64,000 nt of DNA from Shewanella mangrovisoli (GTDB taxonomy: Bacteria; Pseudomonadota; Gammaproteobacteria; Enterobacterales; Shewanellaceae), in the NCBI RefSeq assembly GCF_019457635.1, contig NZ_CP080412.1, positions 2,170,001 through 2,234,000 on the forward strand, in the 5' to 3' direction. Of this stretch, positions 1-7,399 are shown one piece after another; within the stretch, counting starts at the first letter, position 1; the number at the start of each line of letters is the position of its first letter. The notes under the pieces were generated by a model. It saw nothing but the letters and a program-made list of their open reading frames with translations. It was not told where the DNA came from and did no database searches. The position numbers and the translations under genes were made by a program.

Positions 1-1
1 C

Positions 2-1321
2 TATTGGCAGTATCTCGATGCCCAAGCTGAATGCATCACACCATGCTCATCGGCAGCACTGCTGCCAAAGGATGCGTATTTTCGCGCAGTGGTCCTCAAG
101 CTGAAGCAATTAATGGCGTTAGCGGAGGCCTCTACGTGGGATACACTCAACCTCGAAGATAAGCTAAGTCCAGGACAAGAGAGTCCACTCATCGCGCCGA
201 TTGCGCGGCGTCTTTTCCTATTAGGTTTTCTGCCGGCTATGCCTAGCACAGTTTCCGAGCCAGTAGCCGATAAAGTATCGATGCAAGTATCTGAACGAGG
301 ATCTGAGCCAGTCATTAAGTCAGACATTGAGCCAAACATTGAGTCAGATAGAATTTTGCCAGATGCAACAACTCCTGCTGGGTCAGTCGCACAGTCAAAG
401 CAGGTTGCAACTGTTAACAATCCCCTGCGTTATGATGATGCGCTGGTTAGCGCAATCAAAGCCTTTCAAACCCAGCATGGCTTACAGGCGGATGGGGTGA
501 TAGGTAAGCAAACCCTGTATTGGCTTAATCAATCTCCCTATGCTCGGGCAAAGCTGTTGGCCAAAAATACTCTTAGGCAGCAGATTTTTACGCGCACCTT
601 ACCTGCAAGCTATCTGATGATAAACATCCCGGCATTTGAGCTGCAATTCGTCGAAGCGGGTAAGGTAACTCTTAATTCTAAAGTAATAGTAGGCAAAGCA
701 TCGCGGCCAACACCGTTGTTAAGTAGTCATATCTCCAGTGTGGTGCTCAATCCACAGTGGCGAGTGCCGCGCACTATTGTCCGGCGCGATATCTTGCCCC
801 ATATACGCCAAGATGGTCATTACCTGCAGGATCGCGGGTTTGATGTCTACGACTATGACGGCGCGCGAGTCGAACATTCGCCGCAGGAGTGGCAAGAGTT
901 GGCGTCCAGCCATTTTCCCTATCGCTTAGTGCAGCGCCCCGGGGCAAAAAACGCCTTAGGTCGGTATAAATTTCATTTCGACAACAGTTTTAGCGTGTAT
1001 TTGCACGGAACTTCTGAGCCAAGTCTCTTTAAAAAGACCGATAGGGCCTTATCATCGGGTTGCATTCGGGTTGAAAAGGTCGAGGAGCTGGCCCGCTGGT
1101 TTCAGACTCACTTAGTTAAAGATACGCGCCTTTGGGACAAATTAGCGCCTAATAGCACTCAATCCCAATGGTTTGCGTTGTCAGATACCATGCCGGTTTA
1201 CACGGTTTATTGGACAGCATGGCTTGATGATGCTGGGCAAATTCAATATCGCAATGATATTTATCAGCTAGAGGCTGAGTTTACCCTAGCGGTACCTGCA
1301 GCAATTTTTTACATTCTATAA
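2..1321 (+). CDS. L,D-transpeptidase, LdtD/YcbB-like (5' end outside window)
   Basis: Periplasmic enzyme that forms 3-3 cross-links in peptidoglycan. The frame is open from base 2 with no stop before the left edge, so the N-terminus is missing; the GTG at 89 is an internal codon, not the start. Visible in order: the end of the scaffold region, a peptidoglycan-binding stretch (around FQTQHGLQADGVIGKQTL, 466-525), then the YkuD catalytic domain. The catalytic signature is HGTSEPSLF followed by SSGCIRVE, with the nucleophile Cys codon at 1061-1063. A Ser/Glu/Pro-rich insert (about 250-410) interrupts the PG-binding part. E. coli LdtD (about 615 aa) has the same domain order and is also followed by the mepK (ycbK) gene, which supports the call. 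The protein ends in a tail past the YkuD domain, as in LdtD. Confidence 0.88.
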   Translation, partial: YWQYLDAQAECITPCSSAALLPKDAYFRAVVLKLKQLMALAEASTWDTLNLEDKLSPGQESPLIAPIARRLFLLGFLPAMPSTVSEPVADKVSMQVSERGSEPVIKSDIEPNIESDRILPDATTPAGSVAQSKQVATVNNPLRYDDALVSAIKAFQTQHGLQADGVIGKQTLYWLNQSPYARAKLLAKNTLRQQIFTRTLPASYLMINIPAFELQFVEAGKVTLNSKVIVGKASRPTPLLSSHISSVVLNPQWRVPRTIVRRDILPHIRQDGHYLQDRGFDVYDYDGARVEHSPQEWQELASSHFPYRLVQRPGAKNALGRYKFHFDNSFSVYLHGTSEPSLFKKTDRALSSGCIRVEKVEELARWFQTHLVKDTRLWDKLAPNSTQSQWFALSDTMPVYTVYWTAWLDDAGQIQYRNDIYQLEAEFTLAVPAAIFYIL

Positions 1322-1376
1322 CGACCTGAACTTTTAAGAGATTTTGAAATCTGAAATCTTGCGAGCCAGTCAAGGC

Positions 1377-1403
1377 TTGATCTGGATGGCGATTCAGTAT
1401 AAT
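1377..1403 (+). promoter_or_regulatory. candidate sigma70 promoter for the mepK-like gene
   Basis: A perfect TATAAT lies at 1398-1403, about 40 bases before the preferred GTG start. A partial -35 (TTGATC, 1377-1382) is 15 bases upstream, shorter than the usual 17. This suggests the gene can be transcribed separately from the transpeptidase gene. Seen in sequence; activity is inferred. Confidence 0.45.
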
Positions 1404-1444
1404 TTGCGGTTTTAGTGTCCAAAAAACGAACAAAAGGTGATGAT

Positions 1445-1993
1445 GTGACGTTACTTTGTCCTGCCCGTAGGCAGTTGTTGTTAGGCCTCAGTGGTGTGGC
1501 ATTGTGTTCTTTAATTCCTTCTAAAGCGTTTGCAAGTCGGTCAACCAAAGGGGTTCGCGATCTCAGCCTCTATAATCGCCACACGGGCGAGCATAACAAT
1601 GGCAGTTATTGGATTGACGGCCATTATCAGAGCGAAGTGTTGAATGATTTCAGTCATTTGCTGCGGGACCATCGCCAAAATGTGGCGGCGCCCATGGATA
1701 AACGCTTATTCGATCTGCTTTACACCCTTAAGAGCACCCTCAATACCGAGAACGAAATCCATGTGATTTCAGGCTATCGTTCGCCCAAGACCAACGCCAT
1801 GTTGGCGGGTAAGAGCAGTGGGGTGGCAAAGAAAAGTTATCATATGCAAGGCATGGCAATGGACATCGCTATCCCGGGCGTGAACCTAAAAACCCTTCGT
1901 GATGCGGCGTTATCGCTTAAATTGGGAGGGGTGGGCTATTATCCTAAGTCGGGCTTTGTGCATGTTGACTGTGGCCCAGTCCGCCACTGGTAG
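1445..1993 (+). CDS. mepK: MepK/YcbK-type murein endopeptidase (DUF882, peptidase M15 family)
   Basis: Probable zinc endopeptidase that cuts peptide cross-links in peptidoglycan. It has a twin-arginine-type signal (ARRQLLLGLSG, then a hydrophobic run ending at AFA), so Tat export to the periplasm is likely. Zinc-site motifs are SYHMQGMAMD (SxHxxGxAxD) and the C-terminal FVHVDCGPVRHW. The GTG at 1445 is preferred over the GTG at 1415: it has AAGGTG just upstream, puts the twin arginine near the N-terminus, and gives 182 aa, the length of E. coli YcbK. It directly follows the LdtD-like gene, as in E. coli ycbB-ycbK. Its last 50 bases overlap the convergent gene at 1944-2378. Confidence 0.87.
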   Translation: MTLLCPARRQLLLGLSGVALCSLIPSKAFASRSTKGVRDLSLYNRHTGEHNNGSYWIDGHYQSEVLNDFSHLLRDHRQNVAAPMDKRLFDLLYTLKSTLNTENEIHVISGYRSPKTNAMLAGKSSGVAKKSYHMQGMAMDIAIPGVNLKTLRDAALSLKLGGVGYYPKSGFVHVDCGPVRHW

Positions 1994-2378
1994 TCTTATC
2001 GTTTTGTACTGAGAGCTGCTGATAAAACTGCAGCTCGAGTGCTTGAATATCCTGCAAATAATGTTTTAACAGCGGCAAAAAGAGTTGCCCAAGCTTGTTC
2101 ATTTCCCTGTGTTGTTGCCAGTCATTCACATGCTGATTGAGGCACTGTGAAAACTTAAATTGCCTGAGTCGTTGGCCTTCAACGGCGGATGATTCACAAA
2201 GCTGCATCAACATCAGCAAACTGCGATTTTTTTGTTGAGTGCAGGCGAGCAGCTCTAACAGTTTCAATTCGATTGTGGTCTGCTGATAGGGTACCGTTTC
2301 GATAAGTGAGACGAGTTCACGGGCTAATTGGCATGAAAGACGATTTTCTTGTTGCAATAAATACAGCTCGTGACGCAT
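1944..2378 (-). CDS. hypothetical protein, helical, convergent with mepK
   Basis: A 144-residue protein from the ATG at 2378; a TTG at 2387 would add three residues. I do not recognise the family. The sequence is rich in Leu, Gln and charged residues and looks mostly alpha-helical (for example LLELLACTQQKNRSLLMLMQ). It has no signal peptide, membrane segment or metal motif, so a small soluble cytoplasmic protein is likely. Its 3' end overlaps the 3' end of mepK by 50 bases on the other strand. No clear Shine-Dalgarno precedes the ATG. It is kept as a gene because of its length, its balanced composition and the otherwise empty space, but it could be spurious. Confidence 0.55.
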   Translation of the reverse strand: MRHELYLLQQENRLSCQLARELVSLIETVPYQQTTIELKLLELLACTQQKNRSLLMLMQLCESSAVEGQRLRQFKFSQCLNQHVNDWQQHREMNKLGQLFLPLLKHYLQDIQALELQFYQQLSVQNDKTTSGGLGHSQHAQSPT

Positions 2379-2588
2379 GTTTGACAAGACTGAAGTGACA
2401 AAATTTGCCCGAGCTTAGCAGGCATAGACGGGCTTAAGTGTGATCAAGATCGCGTGTTTTTTGATTCAGATCAAAGCCGCTTCGGCTATGTAACAGGCTA
2501 CAAACAAGTTTTCCAATTCAATAAATACTCTTTGTGATTTATAACGATAGCCGCTCGGTATCATTCAGGTTTAAGAGTGGGGCTGTTC

Positions 2589-2617
2589 TTGTACCTGCCG
2601 AGTAACTGTGTTAGTAT
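2589..2617 (+). promoter_or_regulatory. rplY promoter with GC-rich discriminator
   Basis: TTGTAC (2589-2594), 17 bases, then TAGTAT (2612-2617), followed at once by GCGCGCGC. A GC-rich discriminator after the -10 box is typical of stringently controlled rRNA and ribosomal-protein promoters. The transcript would start about 70 bases before the rplY ATG. The motif is seen; growth-rate or ppGpp control is inferred. Confidence 0.55.
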
Positions 2618-2634
2618 GCGCGCGCTTTATATGA

Positions 2635-2659
2635 GTCACCATTGGTCGAAAATGGTGAC
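2635..2659 (+). promoter_or_regulatory. rplY 5' leader hairpin
   Basis: A perfect 9-bp stem, GTCACCATT (2635-2643) with AATGGTGAC (2651-2659), closes a 7-nt loop about 30 bases before the rplY start. In E. coli and relatives the rplY leader is known to bind L25 and repress its own translation. This hairpin sits where such a control element would be, but its likeness to the 5S rRNA L25 site was not tested. Confidence 0.5.
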
Positions 2660-2690
2660 GGTTTTTACTCTAAATTTAAGTGAGAAACAC

Positions 2691-2978
2691 ATGTCTTACA
2701 CTATCCAAGCACAAACCCGCACTGAAATAGGGAAAGGTTCGAGCCGCCGCCTACGTCATGCAGGTAAAGTTCCTGCTGTTATCTACGGCGCAGGCAAAGA
2801 GCCAGTTTCTATTGTTTTTGATCACAAAGACATCATCAACATTCAAACTAACGAAGACTTCTACACTTCTGTTGTGACTATCGTTTTAGATGGCAAAGAA
2901 GTAGGTGTTCGTGCACAAGCTATGCAACGTCACGCGTTCAAGCCAATGATCGAGCACGTTGACTTCGTTTACGCTTAA
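2691..2978 (+). CDS. rplY: 50S ribosomal protein L25
   Basis: Binds 5S rRNA in the large ribosomal subunit. The ATG at 2691 gives 95 aa ([19 protein letters not shown]...), matching the single-domain gammaproteobacterial L25 of about 94 aa rather than the longer CTC form. The family motif [20 protein letters not shown] is clear. An in-frame extension back to 2577 exists but would put the promoter and leader hairpin inside the gene, so it is rejected. A strong bidirectional terminator follows directly. It is monocistronic. Confidence 0.96.
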   Translation: MSYTIQAQTRTEIGKGSSRRLRHAGKVPAVIYGAGKEPVSIVFDHKDIINIQTNEDFYTSVVTIVLDGKEVGVRAQAMQRHAFKPMIEHVDFVYA

Positions 2979-2991
2979 TCGCGTGATTGAA

Positions 2992-3022
2992 GCAAAAAAG
3001 CGCCTATAGGGCGCTTTTTTTG
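2992..3022 (+). terminator. bidirectional terminator between rplY and tamB
   Basis: GCGCC (3000-3004) pairs with GGCGC (3010-3014). An A-run lies before it and a T-run after it, so it can stop rplY on the plus strand and tamB on the minus strand. Confidence 0.85.
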
Positions 3023-3047
3023 TGGCTGTTTTTTAACGTACAAAAGT

Positions 3048-3076
3048 ATCCCCGCGCAACATGGCTACGCGGGGGA
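3048..3076 (-). terminator. second hairpin at the tamB end
   Basis: CCCCGCG (3050-3056) pairs with CGCGGGG (3068-3074), just after the tamB stop on the minus strand, followed on that strand by ATACTTTTG. A GC-rich stem with a short T-run; probably the first tamB terminator. Confidence 0.5.
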
Positions 3077-3079
3077 GTA

Positions 3080-6000
3080 TCACTTGATATTGAAGTTGTA
3101 ATAGATATCGAGGGATTGGCCTAAGGTGCCCGATACCGTTTCCAGATAGAGTTGTGATAACAGGTAGTATCTGACCGTCATCTCGTACCCTGGGTTAAAT
3201 ACCCCGACGCCATATTTCACCATCAGGTTATCACCGATAAAGCCACTGATCGCCACGCGGCCCTCATCGTTGGTGTCCAGTTGTACGTTCGAGAAACCAA
3301 ACTCTTCAATAATCCCTGTGGCGGTACTGCCAATGTTATTGATGGCGCCACCGCCGCCGACTTGTGAACCTAAGCCCAGTGCAGCCCCCATCATCAGCGA
3401 ATTATTCTGCTCGTTATTGCTGCTGTTAAAGCCGCTGCCTTTGATAATGTAAGACAGGATCTCCGCTTGCTCCTTAGCAGGGTTAGAGAACAGGGTCACC
3501 ACCGGGCGGGCAGGCGTACCTGTTACACGGACGCCCGCGACCAGATCTTCACTCTTAATTTCACGAATCGCTTCAATATTTAAGTTAGGCACGGATGTTG
3601 GTCCGACAAACTGCACTTCACCGGTACGGATTTTCAAGGTTTGTCCCATAAACTTATAGCTGCCTTGTTTGACTTTAATATCGCCAAACAGCAGTGGTGG
3701 GCGAAACGCCTGTTGCTGCAGTTTTAAGGTTCCTTGTAGCTTACCTTTAAGCCCCATGCCATCTACTTTTAAGTCGTTACCGACATTAATGTTTAGATCC
3801 GCCACTATGGCATAGGGACTGGCTTTCGGTTGCGCCGCGGCAATCGAATCATCGAAGACCACATCTTCCGACAGGGCAACACCGCCCTCGGCGAGCTGGA
3901 CGATTTTGATATTACCTGAAGGCACATCGACAACCCCTTTGACTTCGAGTTGTTGACTGCTAAAGGCGATGGTGAGATCGGGCGAAACATCAAGCAGCGC
4001 AAGTGGCGGTTGGATCACGGCTAATTTGTCGCCCTTAATCGCAAGCTCGCCACTGAATTGGCCCTGAGGCCAGCGCATATCACCCGTAACACGCCCCAAA
4101 CCATTGCCCATCATCCAGCGGCCTTTGAGGGATGCCTGTTGGCCACCCAAGTCCATCGACATATCGATTTTATTAATAAGCGTCGGGTTGGCCGTCAATG
4201 CGAGGGCGCCTTGAGTTAGGGACACATTGCCCGAAACCTCTGGGGCATCTAAAGTGCCGGCAAAGTTTAATCTGCTGGTCAGCAAGCCTTCGAGGGTATT
4301 GAGCTGCGGGAAAAACTCACCCAAGGGTTGCAGGTTAATTTGCTTGATATTGGCATAACCCGACAAGGTTCTGTCTGGCGTAACGTTGACCGTGACCTCA
4401 CTCTGCCAACTGGCGACATCTTCCGATTCAAAGCTAATCGATGAGAGGAGTCGTTTAGCATCTAAGTTAGCTTTAAAATCAAGCTGTTGATAATTAATGG
4501 TGACTTCACGGTTTTTGGCCCGTTTAAGCTTGATGCTACCGGGCGTAAAATTAAAGTCGACATTGGCCGTGGGTTTACGTCCCGCCGCCCAGGCAAAGTT
4601 TGCCAAGAGTGAAGAACCGCCGTCCCACTGCATATTGTTTGGTAATACAGGCACTAATAGTTTACCTAAATTACCTGCATAGCTGAGCTGAGCCTCGCCA
4701 GTTTTGCCAATCGTCACTTGATTATCGAGGCAAACCTTACTGTTGGGGTTGACCAGACAGAAGGGGCTGATATTGCCTTTGGACTTATTTTGATCCCAGG
4801 CGACAAGAATATCCTTATCAATCTCCCAGCGTCCGACGGGGGTTGCCAAGTTGATTTTATTCACCTGCGCCTGCAGTTGGGATTTTTTCATATCGTATTG
4901 GCTAGTGACGCCAAGCTCGAGTCCAAGATCCCCTGTGGCGCTGAGGGTGAGTTTTTGGTTTTGAATATCGCCCTTACTGCCTAAAGTCACTGTATCTAAA
5001 CTCTGTGAGCCGAGTTGTAGCGCCTTGGACTTGAGTGATAGGGCAAACTCATGGGCATCCAAAGGCTTATAGTAAGCCTTGAGTGTTGACTCCCTGAGCT
5101 TAATATTTTGATGCACAAGATCGACCAGTTGCGCGGTTAACTCTACCTGTGGATGTTTTTCATCCCCTGTGACATTGATATCGGCCTGTAATTGGCCACT
5201 GGCTTGGGGCAACCATAAACCGAAATCGGGGACTTGCAGCTTGCCCTCGAGGTTCCAGGATTTGTTGGTTTCGCCCGCTAAGGTTAAGGTGGATCCCAGT
5301 ACCTTGGCATTTACGCCTTTAGCGCTGATATACAGTTTATCGTTGATGCTGACATCGGCTGTGATATCAAACGGATAACCCTGCATTGTGCCTGACAGTT
5401 GGGTGTCCGTTAGAGCCACTTGCCACAGTTTATCTAACAGGCGCCCGGTGGTCTGCAATTGGCCCGAGATTAAACTGTTTGGCAAGCTGCTCGTTGCACT
5501 TGGACTTGCACTTGTAGTTGCTTTTGCATTTGTAGTTGCAGCTGCGGTTGTTGTTGCAGGAGCGGGAGCATTTACTGTGGCAGGCGCCGGCTTATCGGTA
5601 TTTGTGCTCGGCGCTTTAGCGTCCTTTGTAGGTGTTGATCCTGAAGTCTGTGCAGTTTCAGGCAGAGTGATTTCCTGTAATTTCAGGTTATCGAGTAATA
5701 CCTTGGCTTTCCAAGTGATCGCCTTAGCGTAATCTAGCTCACCAGTCACATCGACCGAACCTAGTTCGCCCTTCGCATTAAACTGCTTAATATCGAGCTT
5801 TGCATCCTGATGATGAAGCTCACTGCTGATGGCTAACACTTTATGGAAAGGTGTGATGACATTTCCATTGAGCGTCGCTGCTTGTTGGGAGAGGGAGCCT
5901 TGGCTGTCGAGATTGAGGTCGCTGACGAGATACTCGGCATGTTGCAGCGGCCACTGTGCGCGCACTTTTTCCAGTTTGACCTTGTAGGGCAGCGTGGGAT

Positions 6001-7399
6001 CTTTGAGGGTCAATTGTCCATTGAGACTAAAATCCACATCCCCTTTGGCAAGGGCATGGATCCCCAGCTGTCCGACGCTTTGGCTAAGGGTTAGGCTTAA
6101 TTGTTGATGGGTCAGTTCTGGCAACTCGGCAACCTGAGTGACATTGGCCTGAACCTCAAGCGCGAGCGGATAGTCCTGTTCGAGAGTGAGTTGGCCCACC
6201 ACAGACACTTCGCCATAACTATGGGCAAGCAACAGTTTTTCTAGGGTTAACTGATACTTGGCAAATTGACCTTGAAGCTCAATATGGCTAAATAGATCTT
6301 CGCGCGGACCAATCTGTAAACGGCTGTTGTCTAAACTGAGGTGCTTAACATCCACCGGGAAAGGCATAAAAACCTGTGGTAAATGGGCAAGTGCCCATTG
6401 CTCGGTAGATGCTTGCTTATCGGCGTTTTCATCCGTTTGTTTATCCGCTTGAGGATTTGTGGAAGTTTTTTCCGAGTCCTTATCGACACTGGGCTTGTCC
6501 GCTGAAGCTTTAGCACTTGCAGTCGCCACTGCGGTTGCTGATTTTTCTGTCTCAGGCTGAGGAGGCGTAGTCGCTGCCGCAGCAGTTGTCTCGGCTGCCT
6601 TAGTGTTAGTAACTTGTGTGCCTGTGATTTGAGTGTCAGTGACTTGAGTTCCTGTAGCTTGAGTGCCTGCGCCTTGAGGAGCTGTGGCTGGTGTGTCTGG
6701 CGCAGGGCTGTCGTCGGTAGGAATTAACACGGCTAAGCCTTCACTGCTAAGCTGTTCGACCGTCAGTCCTTCGGCAAACCAAGTGGCGGCGGTCTGAATA
6801 TGATTTGCCGAAAAGCGCATCTTATCGACCGCAATATTGATGTTATTCAGTTCGGCGCTGTCGAGTTTGATGCCAAAGGGCAAAACCAGTTCACTCGGCT
6901 CATCATTTTCGGGGGCGACGTCGACTTCAGTGGAACCTGAGCTTAAGGCCTCGGTATCGATATTGACATCGATTTGGCTCGCCGTTAAAGCATTCACGCA
7001 CAGCTGTTTTTGCAGCAGACATGTGGGTTGCCATGCTAAGTGTAAATCCTTGAGTTCGACCTTAATCCCATCCATCGACCAACTGGCGTGGGCTAAAGTG
7101 AGGTCTTTATTTAAGGAGCCTGAGGTGTAGGTGAGCGCCAGATCGGGCACAAACTTATCCGCTAAACCCACACTTACCCGAGAGCCAATTTCAGTCCCTA
7201 GCAGTAATGCCGTTAACACCAAAAGACTTAAGGGAACGTAAACAATAATCCGCGTGCAGAGTTTAAATATTTGCCAAATGCGCAGCTTAAGTGATTTGGG
7301 CTGCACGCATGTTGGGTTTTGCGCCAAAGAGGATTGCTCAGACGTTTGATTCTCTTGTTGAGCCGTTGCATTAGGTTCATGAATTGGGGGCTGACTCAT
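3080..7399 (-). CDS. tamB: TamB, translocation and assembly module inner-membrane subunit
   Basis: Long AsmA/VPS13-like bridge protein anchored in the inner membrane. It works with TamA in outer-membrane protein insertion and phospholipid transport. About 1439 aa. One N-terminal membrane segment (IIVYVPLSLLVLTALLLGTE) is followed by a very long beta-rich periplasmic part and the conserved C-terminal DUF490/TamB domain (GDIKVKQGSYKFMGQTLKIRTGEVQF near 3600-3690). Two Thr/Ala/Pro/Lys-rich low-complexity inserts (about 6410-6720 and 5490-5660) make it longer than E. coli TamB (1259 aa). The ATG at 7399 is chosen because it overlaps the tamA stop as ATGA (7396-7399), implying translational coupling; the longer reading to 7432 is unlikely. 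Confidence 0.95.
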   Translation of the reverse strand: MSQPPIHEPNATAQQENQTSEQSSLAQNPTCVQPKSLKLRIWQIFKLCTRIIVYVPLSLLVLTALLLGTEIGSRVSVGLADKFVPDLALTYTSGSLNKDLTLAHASWSMDGIKVELKDLHLAWQPTCLLQKQLCVNALTASQIDVNIDTEALSSGSTEVDVAPENDEPSELVLPFGIKLDSAELNNINIAVDKMRFSANHIQTAATWFAEGLTVEQLSSEGLAVLIPTDDSPAPDTPATAPQGAGTQATGTQVTDTQITGTQVTNTKAAETTAAAATTPPQPETEKSATAVATASAKASADKPSVDKDSEKTSTNPQADKQTDENADKQASTEQWALAHLPQVFMPFPVDVKHLSLDNSRLQIGPREDLFSHIELQGQFAKYQLTLEKLLLAHSYGEVSVVGQLTLEQDYPLALEVQANVTQVAELPELTHQQLSLTLSQSVGQLGIHALAKGDVDFSLNGQLTLKDPTLPYKVKLEKVRAQWPLQHAEYLVSDLNLDSQGSLSQQAATLNGNVITPFHKVLAISSELHHQDAKLDIKQFNAKGELGSVDVTGELDYAKAITWKAKVLLDNLKLQEITLPETAQTSGSTPTKDAKAPSTNTDKPAPATVNAPAPATTTAAATTNAKATTSASPSATSSLPNSLISGQLQTTGRLLDKLWQVALTDTQLSGTMQGYPFDITADVSINDKLYISAKGVNAKVLGSTLTLAGETNKSWNLEGKLQVPDFGLWLPQASGQLQADINVTGDEKHPQVELTAQLVDLVHQNIKLRESTLKAYYKPLDAHEFALSLKSKALQLGSQSLDTVTLGSKGDIQNQKLTLSATGDLGLELGVTSQYDMKKSQLQAQVNKINLATPVGRWEIDKDILVAWDQNKSKGNISPFCLVNPNSKVCLDNQVTIGKTGEAQLSYAGNLGKLLVPVLPNNMQWDGGSSLLANFAWAAGRKPTANVDFNFTPGSIKLKRAKNREVTINYQQLDFKANLDAKRLLSSISFESEDVASWQSEVTVNVTPDRTLSGYANIKQINLQPLGEFFPQLNTLEGLLTSRLNFAGTLDAPEVSGNVSLTQGALALTANPTLINKIDMSMDLGGQQASLKGRWMMGNGLGRVTGDMRWPQGQFSGELAIKGDKLAVIQPPLALLDVSPDLTIAFSSQQLEVKGVVDVPSGNIKIVQLAEGGVALSEDVVFDDSIAAAQPKASPYAIVADLNINVGNDLKVDGMGLKGKLQGTLKLQQQAFRPPLLFGDIKVKQGSYKFMGQTLKIRTGEVQFVGPTSVPNLNIEAIREIKSEDLVAGVRVTGTPARPVVTLFSNPAKEQAEILSYIIKGSGFNSSNNEQNNSLMMGAALGLGSQVGGGGAINNIGSTATGIIEEFGFSNVQLDTNDEGRVAISGFIGDNLMVKYGVGVFNPGYEMTVRYYLLSQLYLETVSGTLGQSLDIYYNFNIK
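6605..6690 (-). repeat. 15-bp imperfect tandem repeat inside tamB
   Basis: About five degenerate copies of a 15-base unit (plus-strand sense like ACTTGAGTTCCTGTA) encode a Thr-Gln-Val-Thr-Gly-type peptide repeat in the first low-complexity linker of TamB. The unit is a multiple of three, so copy changes keep the frame. Confidence 0.7.

Noticed and set aside
1415..1444. Upstream GTG start for mepK
   Set aside because: Would put nine extra residues before the twin-arginine motif; the GTG at 1445 has the better ribosome site and family length.
5388..5732. Plus-strand hydrophobic Val/Ala-rich frame inside tamB
   Set aside because: Mirror of the Thr/Ala-rich linker codons of tamB on the other strand.
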